A DNA stretch of 10,536 bases from an uncultured Porphyromonadaceae bacterium. GTDB taxonomy: Bacteria; Bacteroidota; Bacteroidia; Bacteroidales; Muribaculaceae. This document shows, in pieces, positions 1 to 8,234 of the stretch. The stretch is taken from the NCBI GenBank assembly GCA_947178245.1, contig CAMWXO010000040.1:1-10536 (forward strand), written 5' to 3'. The position numbers and the translations under genes are program-made. Position 1 is the first letter of the stretch, and each line of letters starts with the position of its first letter. Below the pieces are notes generated by a model. That model saw nothing but the letters and a program-made list of their open reading frames with translations. It searched no databases and was not told the DNA's origin.

Positions 1-1
1 C

Positions 2-3000
2 CGCCTCATGGCCGCAGGCTGCATCTTTGTGTCGTTAGCGCTATCGGCGCAGGAGCCAGTGGTGCATGGTACCGGTACCGACCCAGAGGGGGAGCCGTTG
101 ATCGGTGCAACCATCATGGTCGAGAAGACCACCAACGGTACGACCGCCGACCTCGACGGTAACTTCACCATCAAGTGTAAGCCGGGTGCCAAACTGGTGA
201 TATCCTACGTGGGATATGAAACCGCCACCCTACCGGCTAAGGACGGCATGCAGGTCGTTCTGAAAGAAAACTCATCAATGCTCGACGCAGTGGAAGTCGT
301 GGCTTTCGGTGTTCAGAAGAAGGTGACCATGACGGGCGCAGTGTCTTCTATCAAGAACGAAGACCTCACGCGTACTCCGGTCAGCTCCGTCACCAACGTG
401 CTCGCCGGCCAGCTTTCCGGCGTGTCTACGGTGCAGTATTCCGGTGAGCCGGGTTCTGACGCCGCTGACATCTTCGTGCGCGGTAAGGCAACCTTCGACA
501 AGGATAACGCCAAGCCCCTCATCCAGGTAGACGGCGTGGAGCGCGACATGTGGGACATCGACCCGAACGAAATCGAGTCAATCTCAGTGCTCAAGGACGC
601 TTCCGCAACCGCAGTGTTCGGTGTGCGCGGCGCAAACGGTGTGATCCTCGTCACCACCAAGCGCGGACAGGAAGGCAAGGCGAAAATCGATGTCTCGCTC
701 AACTTCTCCGCCCAGCAGCCCACCAAGCTCATCGAGATGGCTGACGCAGTGGAATATGCCAATTTCTACAACTACGCGTCGGTCAGCGACGGCCAGGCAG
801 CACCTTTCTCTGATGAGATCATAGCACGCTTCATCAACGATGAGTCAGATCCCGTCAAGAGGTATCAGAACTCCATCCGCTTCCCCAACATGCGCTGGAC
901 TGACTATATCTTCAAGAAGACCACTTTCCAGCAGCAGCACAATGTGAACATCTCGGGCGGCAATAAGAAGGTGCGCTACTTCGTGTCGGCCGGCTTCTTC
1001 AGCCAGGACGGTATCTTCGATCAGTTCGGCAGAGACGACTATGCGTTCGACTACCGCTACAACCGTTTCAACTATCGTTCGAACCTCGATATCAACGTGA
1101 CCCCCACCACCACCATCACCCTTAACGTGGGCGGAAAGATCGACTCATCTGCCAAGCCGCGCACCGGACAGGGTGCAGCCGGCATGGTGAAGGCTATCTA
1201 TGAGGCTACTCCTTTCTCCAGCCCCGGTTTCGACGATCAGGGCCGCTTCATCGGCGTGAATATCGATCCCGACTACAACATCGAGTATGACGCCGAAGGC
1301 AATCCCCGTTCGGTGCTCCTGCCTTTCATTGGCTCGCAGCCGATGACTTACGTGACATATCAGACCGGTGCCTATCAAAAGACGGCAAACACCATCAATA
1401 CCGACCTGATCATCGACCAGAAACTCGATGTCATCACCAAGAATCTCTCTCTGCGCATAAAGGGAGCCTATAACAGCGGCTTTGACCAGACCAAGGAACT
1501 CACCGCATCGGCAGCCACAATCACTCCGCGCATGATGCCCGACGGCAGCATGGAATTCCTCACCACCAGTTTCGAGGATTCTCCTTCCTACAAAGTATCC
1601 GGCAAAGGCTACTGGCGCAACTGGTATGCCGAGGCCGGCCTGAACTGGAACCGCAGTTTCGGCGACCATGACATCACCGCCCTCGCACTCTACAACCAGA
1701 GCAAGGAATACTATCCCAAGACATATTCCGACATAGGCCGAGGCTACATCGGCTTCGTGGGACGTGTCACCTACGCTTACGACAACCGCTATCTCGCCGA
1801 GGTGAACTTCGGCTACAACGGCTCGGAAAACTTCGCTCCCGGCAAGCGCTTCGGCGCGTTCCCGGCAGGTTCAATCGGTTGGGTAATATCAAATGAGAAA
1901 TTCATGGAGGGTCTTCACCCGTATCTGTCGTTCTTCAAGATCCGCGCCACACTCGGTAAGGTAGGTAACGACAAGATCGGCGGCAGCCGCTTCATGTATC
2001 TGGCAGACCCCTATGGTGTCAACGGCGGAGCGCTCCTCGAACGTCCTGACAGTGAAAATCCATACGGCTATAACTTCGGTACCGGTAACGGCGTGTATGC
2101 TACCCAGCCCGGTGCATGGGAAATGGCTAAAAACAACCCGAACATCACTTGGGAAACATCCGTAAAGCAGAACTATGCCGTGGATATCCAGTTCTTCAAC
2201 GACCGCCTGAAGACCAGCTTCGACTACTATAAGGAACACCGCGACAACATCCTTCTTCAGAACTATGCCGCTTCCACAGTGCTCGGCTATAATCCCGCGA
2301 TGACCAACTACGGAATCGTAGACAGCTGGGGATGGGAACTCAGCGTGGGCTGGAACGACATGGTAGGCCGCGATTTCAGCTACTGGGCACGCTTCAACCT
2401 CTCATTTAACGATAACATCATCCGCCGCGACGGTCAGGCACCGCAGACGTATGACTATCAGAAGACCGTGGGCCACCGCATCGGCGCGCGCTCTCAGTAT
2501 CTCTTCTGGGGCTATTACGACGACACCGCAGCCGAGAGATATCAGGCTGAATTCGGCGCTCCCCTTCCCGCTCAGTTGAAGGATAACAGCAAGCTCAATC
2601 CCGGCGACCCCGTCTACGTAGACCTCAACGGCGACGGCAAGATCGACAGCAACGACATGAGCCGTGACTTCGGCAAGACCGACGACCCCCGCTACATAGC
2701 AGGTCTCAACCTCGGCGGCAGCTGGAAGGGTCTGCAGCTCTCCGTGCAGTTCACCGGTGCATGGGACGTGACCCGCAGCATCGACGGCTCATTCCGTCAG
2801 CCTTTCTATAACTCCGCCAAGAATGACCAGGGTGGTCTTCTCAAGGCTCACCTTCTCGACAGCTGGACTGAAGAAAACCCGAATGCCGAATACCCGCGTC
2901 CCACCATCGCCTACAAGGGTCACACCTACGCCGGAAGCACCCTCTGGGAGAAAGACGCAAGTTATTTCCGCTGCAAATCACTGCAGCTTGCCTATAACTT

Positions 3001-3175
3001 CGACATGCCCTGGCAGAAGAAGATCGGCATCAAGAATCTTCAGCTCTCATTCAGCGCCTACAACCTCTTCACAGTATCGAAGTATAAATGGGGCGACCCG
3101 GAAAACCGCGCAAGCAGCTCTCCCGACTATCCCCTCACCCGCACCTACACTGTCGGCCTGAAAGTTGGTTTCTAA
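2..3175 (+). CDS. SusC/RagA-family TonB-dependent outer-membrane transporter, pair 1 (5' end cut by window edge)
   Basis: Outer-membrane beta-barrel that imports oligosaccharides captured by its SusD partner, powered by TonB. The frame is open to the left edge. The first visible Met (base 8) lies inside a signal peptide (hydrophobic stretch ending LALSAQ), so the true start is probably a few codons upstream. Counting from that Met, residues about 16-85 form a carboxypeptidase-regulatory-like domain (GEPLIGAT, DLDGNFTI, LVISYVGYE). A TonB box follows at 92-105 (LDAVEVVAFGVQKK). The plug spans about 115-222 and carries the SusC hallmarks PLIQVDGVERD, ISVLKDASATAVFG and GVILVTTKRG. An EF-hand-like loop DLNGDGKIDSND begins at 872. 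The barrel ends in a C-terminal Phe (VGLKVGF), as expected for outer-membrane insertion. About 1058 visible codons is a normal family length. The stop lies 27 bases before the partner susD start, so the two are co-transcribed. The substrate cannot be read from the sequence. Confidence 0.96.
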   Translation, partial: RLMAAGCIFVSLALSAQEPVVHGTGTDPEGEPLIGATIMVEKTTNGTTADLDGNFTIKCKPGAKLVISYVGYETATLPAKDGMQVVLKENSSMLDAVEVVAFGVQKKVTMTGAVSSIKNEDLTRTPVSSVTNVLAGQLSGVSTVQYSGEPGSDAADIFVRGKATFDKDNAKPLIQVDGVERDMWDIDPNEIESISVLKDASATAVFGVRGANGVILVTTKRGQEGKAKIDVSLNFSAQQPTKLIEMADAVEYANFYNYASVSDGQAAPFSDEIIARFINDESDPVKRYQNSIRFPNMRWTDYIFKKTTFQQQHNVNISGGNKKVRYFVSAGFFSQDGIFDQFGRDDYAFDYRYNRFNYRSNLDINVTPTTTITLNVGGKIDSSAKPRTGQGAAGMVKAIYEATPFSSPGFDDQGRFIGVNIDPDYNIEYDAEGNPRSVLLPFIGSQPMTYVTYQTGAYQKTANTINTDLIIDQKLDVITKNLSLRIKGAYNSGFDQTKELTASAATITPRMMPDGSMEFLTTSFEDSPSYKVSGKGYWRNWYAEAGLNWNRSFGDHDITALALYNQSKEYYPKTYSDIGRGYIGFVGRVTYAYDNRYLAEVNFGYNGSENFAPGKRFGAFPAGSIGWVISNEKFMEGLHPYLSFFKIRATLGKVGNDKIGGSRFMYLADPYGVNGGALLERPDSENPYGYNFGTGNGVYATQPGAWEMAKNNPNITWETSVKQNYAVDIQFFNDRLKTSFDYYKEHRDNILLQNYAASTVLGYNPAMTNYGIVDSWGWELSVGWNDMVGRDFSYWARFNLSFNDNIIRRDGQAPQTYDYQKTVGHRIGARSQYLFWGYYDDTAAERYQAEFGAPLPAQLKDNSKLNPGDPVYVDLNGDGKIDSNDMSRDFGKTDDPRYIAGLNLGGSWKGLQLSVQFTGAWDVTRSIDGSFRQPFYNSAKNDQGGLLKAHLLDSWTEENPNAEYPRPTIAYKGHTYAGSTLWEKDASYFRCKSLQLAYNFDMPWQKKIGIKNLQLSFSAYNLFTVSKYKWGDPENRASSSPDYPLTRTYTVGLKVGF

Positions 3176-3190
3176 TTGCATAAAAGAAAA

Positions 3191-3205
3191 AGAAACGAAA
3201 TCATG
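3191..3205 (+). promoter_or_regulatory. A-rich translation start region of susD-like 1
   Basis: The frame of susD-like 1 is open back to a TTG immediately after the susC stop, at 3176. The ATG at 3203 is preferred. It follows an A-rich stretch (AGAAACGAAATC), which Bacteroidota use in place of a Shine-Dalgarno sequence. It also puts MKK at the front of a proper lipoprotein signal peptide. The TTG start would add nine mostly charged or polar residues before it. The next gene starts in nearly the same context (GAAAATCATGAAA at 5371-5383). Confidence 0.7.
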
Positions 3206-5332
3206 AAAAAAGTATTTCACAGCATATCAGCTCTTGCACTGGCGGCTTTATGCGCCACCGGCTGCACCGACGAGGTGCAGGTAGGCAATGCCTTCCTCGA
3301 CAAGGCACCCGGCGGCACGATGAATCTGGACTCGATCTTCTCGAATCCGGACTACATCAACCAGTTCCTGACAAACATATACAACAAGCAATACTACGGC
3401 CTGCCCTACAACCAGGGAAAGAATCAGGCTGCCGGCACCTACAACGGCAAACTCGATGCCCTCACAGACCTCTATCAGCTCCACTGGGCAGGATCTAAAG
3501 TGTGGAATTCATACTATACCGGCACGATGTCAGCTAAGGAAGATCCACTTATCTCCTACACCAACGATTATGTGTGGAAAGTGGTGCATGAGGTATCGGT
3601 GATGAAGGAAAACATATATCGTGAAGACCTTCACCCGAACATGACCGACAGGCAGAAAGACTACATCGTGGCCCAGGCCAAGGCTATCCAGGCATTCGAA
3701 TATGCGACTCTACTTCCCCACTACGGTGGCCTGCCCATCATAGAGAAGACTATTACCGACGCATCCGAGATGGTAAGCGACGAATACGGCGAGCGCCGCA
3801 TCGGTGAGCGCTGCACATTCGAGCAGACAGTAGATGCCATCGTGAAATGGTGTGACGAAGCCGCTCCCCATCTCTACTGGGCTTACAACGGCAATGACGA
3901 CGAGTCAAGCTCACGCCAGACCGGACGCTGGACCAAAGCCGGCGTGATGGCACTCAAGGCTCAGGTGCTCTGGCTTGCGGCATCACCTCTCTACAACTCA
4001 AATGAGGCTTACTTGGGCGGTCAATCAGAAGCAGAGCAGAAAAATCTTGTTTGGTATGGAAACTATGATCCCAAACGCTGGGAGCGCGCGCTTGCAGCCT
4101 TCGAAGATTTCTGGAGGGAAAACGAGAAGAACGGCAACTATTACCACCTGTATGAGGCATCGACAAAGAATTGCGACGGCTACCGTCTGGCATACCGCCG
4201 TGGCTACATGTTTGACGACAGTCCCGAAAACATACATTGGACAAAGGTGGCCGGCATCTACGGCTCACAGGGAGCTTACAGCTGGCTTCAATGGAACTGG
4301 GTTGAGAATGGTGTGCGCCGTCTCGTACATTCGCCCTCACTGGAATACGTAGAGATGTTCCCGTGGAGCGACGGCAAGCCTTTCGACCGCGAGAAGGATC
4401 TGAAGTACTCCTATTCTTACGAGGATGCGAAAGACCCCGAACTGAATTGGGACGTATATACCTGCCTCAACGGCACGTATGACAAGATGTTCTACACCTA
4501 CAAGGAAATCCGTGGCGGTTTCAGCAAGACTGCATCGCGCGACCCCCGACTCTATGAGAATGCTACCGTAACCGGCACTCCCGAGAACCTTGCGTTGCAG
4601 TCAACAGACGGCAAGGCAACCGGCAATATCAAGGAACTCTGGGTAGGCGGACAGGATGCCGGCACTTGTGTGAAGGATCCCGCCAACAGCACAATGACAG
4701 AATCGCTCACATCTTACTGTCCTACCGGTTTCGGTGCATACAAATATGTGCTTAACCGTATCGAATGGTGGCGCGACCCGAACATGCACTGGAATGTGCT
4801 GACAATTCCCGACGTGATTCTCATGTATGCGGAATGTCTGGCAGAATGCGGAAGACTTGAAGATGCGATCACTCAGGTAGACAAAATTCGTTCCCGCGTC
4901 GGACTCAAAGGCATCGTAAGCTGCAATACGGCTCTCGACCTCAAGAACAACAAGGCGAACCTCATCGAGGAGATACTCCGCGAGCGCGCCTGCGAGCTTG
5001 GCATGACCAATGCACGCTATATCGACATGATACGCCGGGTGCGCACCGACTGGATGACCAAGAAGCTTCACGGCCTTGCAACATTCCGCATGATCAAGAA
5101 CTCGCAGAACAAATGGGTGCGCCGCAACGCTCCCTGGTTTGGTGACGACAAGAACAGCGGACAGACAGAACCTGCACGTTTCGAATATGAAATCTTCCCG
5201 CTGACTCAGGGATATCGCGTATTCTGGGACATGGATCCGAACTCCATGACACTGAAGAAATGGCTTATGATGCCCTTCCCGCAGGATGAAGTCAACAAGG
5301 GCTACGGTCTTATCCAGAACCCCGGCTGGTAA
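3203..5332 (+). CDS. SusD/RagB-family surface glycan-binding lipoprotein, pair 1 (long, 709 aa)
   Basis: Surface lipoprotein that should cap the SusC barrel encoded just upstream and bind the glycan. Residues 1-21 are a lipoprotein signal peptide with lipobox ATGC (Cys21). The acidic TDE that follows resembles the Bacteroidota surface-export signal. N-terminal SusD features are seen at about 155-180 (QAKAIQAFEYATLLPHYGG, then LPII) and in the following helix VMALKAQVLWLAASPLYN, typical of its TPR-like scaffold. The C-terminal RagB/SusD domain shows VILMYAECLAECGRLEDAI (from about 538), LIEEILRERACELG (about 590) and the terminal IQNPGW. At 709 aa it is over 100 residues longer than its neighbour. 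The extra length appears to lie in Trp/Tyr-rich central segments (about 270-520) and a segment before the C-terminus (about 620-680), which could form ligand-binding loops. It lies in the operon 27 bases after susC and 45 bases before the second susC. The ligand is unknown. Confidence 0.95.
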   Translation: MKKVFHSISALALAALCATGCTDEVQVGNAFLDKAPGGTMNLDSIFSNPDYINQFLTNIYNKQYYGLPYNQGKNQAAGTYNGKLDALTDLYQLHWAGSKVWNSYYTGTMSAKEDPLISYTNDYVWKVVHEVSVMKENIYREDLHPNMTDRQKDYIVAQAKAIQAFEYATLLPHYGGLPIIEKTITDASEMVSDEYGERRIGERCTFEQTVDAIVKWCDEAAPHLYWAYNGNDDESSSRQTGRWTKAGVMALKAQVLWLAASPLYNSNEAYLGGQSEAEQKNLVWYGNYDPKRWERALAAFEDFWRENEKNGNYYHLYEASTKNCDGYRLAYRRGYMFDDSPENIHWTKVAGIYGSQGAYSWLQWNWVENGVRRLVHSPSLEYVEMFPWSDGKPFDREKDLKYSYSYEDAKDPELNWDVYTCLNGTYDKMFYTYKEIRGGFSKTASRDPRLYENATVTGTPENLALQSTDGKATGNIKELWVGGQDAGTCVKDPANSTMTESLTSYCPTGFGAYKYVLNRIEWWRDPNMHWNVLTIPDVILMYAECLAECGRLEDAITQVDKIRSRVGLKGIVSCNTALDLKNNKANLIEEILRERACELGMTNARYIDMIRRVRTDWMTKKLHGLATFRMIKNSQNKWVRRNAPWFGDDKNSGQTEPARFEYEIFPLTQGYRVFWDMDPNSMTLKKWLMMPFPQDEVNKGYGLIQNPGW

Positions 5333-5377
5333 TCGGAAACTCGAAGACATAAACTAACATCTCAAAAAGAGAAAATC

Positions 5378-8206
5378 ATGAAATCCAGATATATTTTTCT
5401 AATGACTCTTGCCGCCGGGCTCACACTTCCCTCCGCGGCTCAGGAAGCCGCTGACAGCGTAGCTCCCGAGACTTGGCTCTCGCAGGAATACAACATCGGC
5501 GTAGACCTGGGCGTCACAAGGGAGAATTCAACAGCCTCGGTGAGCGTGATCAAGAACGACGCGGTCAACGAACGCAGCGCCAAGAATATAGCCAACTCGC
5601 TGATCGGACACGGCAAGGGCCTCATTACCCTTGCCGGCAACGGTACGCTCTATCAGCAGAACCCTACATTCTATATCCGCGGCCTGCAGAGCCTCTCGGG
5701 CAGCACACCCCTGATCCTCGTTGACGGCATCGAGCGCGATATCGATGCCATCGACCCTGAAGAAGTGCTCGAGGTGCAGCTCCTAAAGGATGCAGCAGCA
5801 ACAGCGCTTTACGGATATAAAGGCGCCGACGGCGTGATCAACGTGATCACGAAGCGCGGTGAATACAACTCGCAGCATATACGTGTAAACTACGAGCACG
5901 TATTCTCAAACCTCACCAACAAGCCCCGATTCGTAGACGGCCTCACATACGCCAACGCCATGAACGAGGCCCTCTTCAATGAGGGTAGGGATCCGCGCTA
6001 CAGCCAGCAGGACTTGGCCGCCATCGCAAGCGGGAAATATCCCTATCTCTATCCCAACGTGAACTGGGTGGGCGAGACCTTCCGCAACCACGCCAACGGC
6101 GACCGCGCATCGGTCGAGTTCTCGGGCGGCGGACAGAAATTCCGCTACTTCTCGATGGTGAACTTCCTCTATAGCGACGGCTTCATCAAGAACCACGACA
6201 AGAACGAGGGTTACTCCACACAAGACAAGTTCATGCGCGCCAACATACGCATAAATCTTGACGTGGATCTCTTCAAGTACACACAGTTCAAGACCAACAT
6301 CTTCACCTCCATCGGCGAGATGCAGTCTCCGGGTAATGAAGTGAACATCTGGGCACTGCCCTATCAGGTGCCGGCACTTGCTTTCCCCATTAGAAACGAA
6401 AATGGTCTCTGGGGCGGCAACACCACCTGGAGCGGCGACCTCAACCCCGTGGCTCAGTCGTCAGATGCCGCCTACTACAAGATCTTCGACCGCTCGCTCT
6501 TCTTCAACGCCGAGATCGTGCAGGATCTCTGCATGGTGACCAAAGGCTTGAAATTTAACGTTGGTGCAAGCTACGATATCAACAACAACATCACCGAAGA
6601 TCACTCCAAGAAGTACAATTTCGGTATGTCGAGCGTGACGGGCTGGGAAAATGGAGAGCCCCTTACCTCGTATTGGCAGATCGACGACCAGGCTACAGCG
6701 ATGGGCAGCGGCGCAAGCCTGAGGAACTTCGGACGCCGCCTGACAGCATGGCTCGGCTTCCAGTATGACAACACTTTCGCCGAGAAGCATCACGTGATGG
6801 CTCAGCTCAAGTATAATTACGACTACGAGAGCCCGATGGGAACCAACACAGACATCTATCGCCACAATGCGTCGTTCTGGGGACAGTACACATTTGCCGA
6901 CCGCTATTCTCTTGGCGTTGCTCTGGCAGAGATGGGATCATCGCGTCTGGCACCCGGCACTAAGTGGAGTTTCTCGCCCAACGTCTCGCTCGGCGCAGTC
7001 ATCATCAACGATGCCAACAAACCGGTCAATTTCCTGAAGGCCCGCGCTTCATGGGGCATTCAGAACCTCGACCGCCTGCCCGGCGACAATGTATGGACTT
7101 ATTATCTGCAATCGTACACCATCAGCGGCGGCGGTTACCCCTGGACCGAGAAATATGACGGCAGCGGTACGGTCACCGTCAACCAGTTGCCGATGGTGAA
7201 CCCCTCTCACGAAAAGGTAGCCAAATATGACGTAGGTATCGACGCAAGCTTCCTCGGCTGTATCAACCTGACCGCCGACTATTTCTTCAACCGTCACTAC
7301 GACATCTTCGTAGACGGCGCGGGAGCATACTCGAGCCTCATCGGCTTCACCGCCCCCTTCAAGAACCAGGGTAAGGTAGACAATCGTGGTGTGGATATCG
7401 AACTCAACTTCAACAAGAGCTTCGGCGACTGGAACGTGATGGCAGGCGGCTCATTCCTCTTTGCGAAGAGCAAGATCCTCGACATGGCGCAGGAACCGGT
7501 GGCATTCTCCAACCTCGACCGCACGGGAGACCCGCTCGGATCGACCTACGGCCTTATAGCCGAAGGCATCTTCACATCACAGGCCGAGATCGACAGCTGG
7601 CCTACCCAGACATTCTCAACCGTGCGCGTGGGCGACATCAAATATCGTGACCTCAACGGCGACAAAGTGATAGACGCAAACGACGTGACAAGAATCGGTA
7701 AGAACTCGGTTTGCCCCGAGATATTCTACACCTTCAATCTCGGTGCGGAATACAAGGGAATCGGCCTCGTGGCACACTTCCAGGGCACGGGCAACTATGG
7801 TTGCAACCTTTCCTCGCAGGGCTACTATTGGGGTCTGATCAACAACAGCTCGCTGGCTCAGGAAGTGTATGACAACCGCTGGAGCATGGACAACAACGTG
7901 GCAGACGCACTCTATCCGCGCCTCAGCTCGGAGAGCAACGCCAACAACTATCAGACCAGCACCTACTGGCAGCGCGACCGCTCATATCTGAAGCTCCGCA
8001 ACATAGAGCTTTACTATAATTTCGACAGCAATCTGCTCGCAAAGACCAAGTTTATCCGCAACGCCACCCTCTTCGTGCGCGGCGTAGACCTCTGCAACAT
8101 CGCAACCGGAGGCAAGGACAAACTGACTGACCGCGATCCGGAAGCAACCGGCATCGTGGCCCCGACATCACGCCAGATCGCTGTGGGAGTGAAACTCACT
8201 TTCTAA
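5378..8206 (+). CDS. Short SusC/RagA-like TonB-dependent transporter lacking the N-terminal regulatory-like domain, pair 2
   Basis: Outer-membrane TonB-dependent transporter of the second pair, 942 aa. The ATG at 5378 follows AGAGAAAATC and gives a signal peptide (about 1-22, ending PSAAQ). The carboxypeptidase-regulatory-like domain seen in the upstream SusC is missing: only about 16 residues separate the mature N-terminus from NIGVDLGVTREN (39-50). That segment lines up with the TonB-box region of SusC 1 but is poorly conserved. The plug (about 58-162) is intact: PTFYIRGLQSLSG, PLILVDGIERD, VQLLKDAAATALYG and INVITKRG. A DLNGDKVIDAND loop begins at 758, and the barrel ends in Phe (VGVKLTF). 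The reading frame is clean, so this is a natural short form and not a damaged gene. The protein is clearly diverged from SusC 1. It probably imports a related or different oligosaccharide of the same polysaccharide, or assists pair 1; this role is inferred from context. Confidence 0.94.
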   Translation: MKSRYIFLMTLAAGLTLPSAAQEAADSVAPETWLSQEYNIGVDLGVTRENSTASVSVIKNDAVNERSAKNIANSLIGHGKGLITLAGNGTLYQQNPTFYIRGLQSLSGSTPLILVDGIERDIDAIDPEEVLEVQLLKDAAATALYGYKGADGVINVITKRGEYNSQHIRVNYEHVFSNLTNKPRFVDGLTYANAMNEALFNEGRDPRYSQQDLAAIASGKYPYLYPNVNWVGETFRNHANGDRASVEFSGGGQKFRYFSMVNFLYSDGFIKNHDKNEGYSTQDKFMRANIRINLDVDLFKYTQFKTNIFTSIGEMQSPGNEVNIWALPYQVPALAFPIRNENGLWGGNTTWSGDLNPVAQSSDAAYYKIFDRSLFFNAEIVQDLCMVTKGLKFNVGASYDINNNITEDHSKKYNFGMSSVTGWENGEPLTSYWQIDDQATAMGSGASLRNFGRRLTAWLGFQYDNTFAEKHHVMAQLKYNYDYESPMGTNTDIYRHNASFWGQYTFADRYSLGVALAEMGSSRLAPGTKWSFSPNVSLGAVIINDANKPVNFLKARASWGIQNLDRLPGDNVWTYYLQSYTISGGGYPWTEKYDGSGTVTVNQLPMVNPSHEKVAKYDVGIDASFLGCINLTADYFFNRHYDIFVDGAGAYSSLIGFTAPFKNQGKVDNRGVDIELNFNKSFGDWNVMAGGSFLFAKSKILDMAQEPVAFSNLDRTGDPLGSTYGLIAEGIFTSQAEIDSWPTQTFSTVRVGDIKYRDLNGDKVIDANDVTRIGKNSVCPEIFYTFNLGAEYKGIGLVAHFQGTGNYGCNLSSQGYYWGLINNSSLAQEVYDNRWSMDNNVADALYPRLSSESNANNYQTSTYWQRDRSYLKLRNIELYYNFDSNLLAKTKFIRNATLFVRGVDLCNIATGGKDKLTDRDPEATGIVAPTSRQIAVGVKLTF

Positions 8207-8234
8207 CTTTTCACCATTCAAATCCTAAAGATTA

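Noticed and set aside
3176..3202. TTG start for susD-like 1 directly after the susC stop
   Set aside because: It would add nine mostly charged or polar residues before the lipoprotein signal peptide. The ATG at 3203 has the A-rich start context and gives a standard signal.
5315..5332. 18-base repeat (CAGAACCCCGGCTGGTAA) shared by the ends of both susD genes, second copy at 9951-9968
   Set aside because: It encodes the conserved SusD C-terminus QNPGW plus stop with the same preferred codons. Flanking DNA differs, so it is not evidence of a mobile element or recent recombination.
4601..5350. Minus-strand open frame of 249 codons opposite susD-like 1
   Set aside because: It lies entirely over a well-supported SusD gene and its short downstream gap. 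It has no recognisable motifs or promoter, and is explained by the GC-rich codon pattern of the coding strand. The same applies to the other antisense frames, including those at 1145-1669 and 313-762.
5333..5377. Possible internal promoter or terminator between pair 1 and pair 2
   Set aside because: The 45 bases contain no TAnnTTTG element and no stem followed by a T run. They look like a simple A-rich start region.
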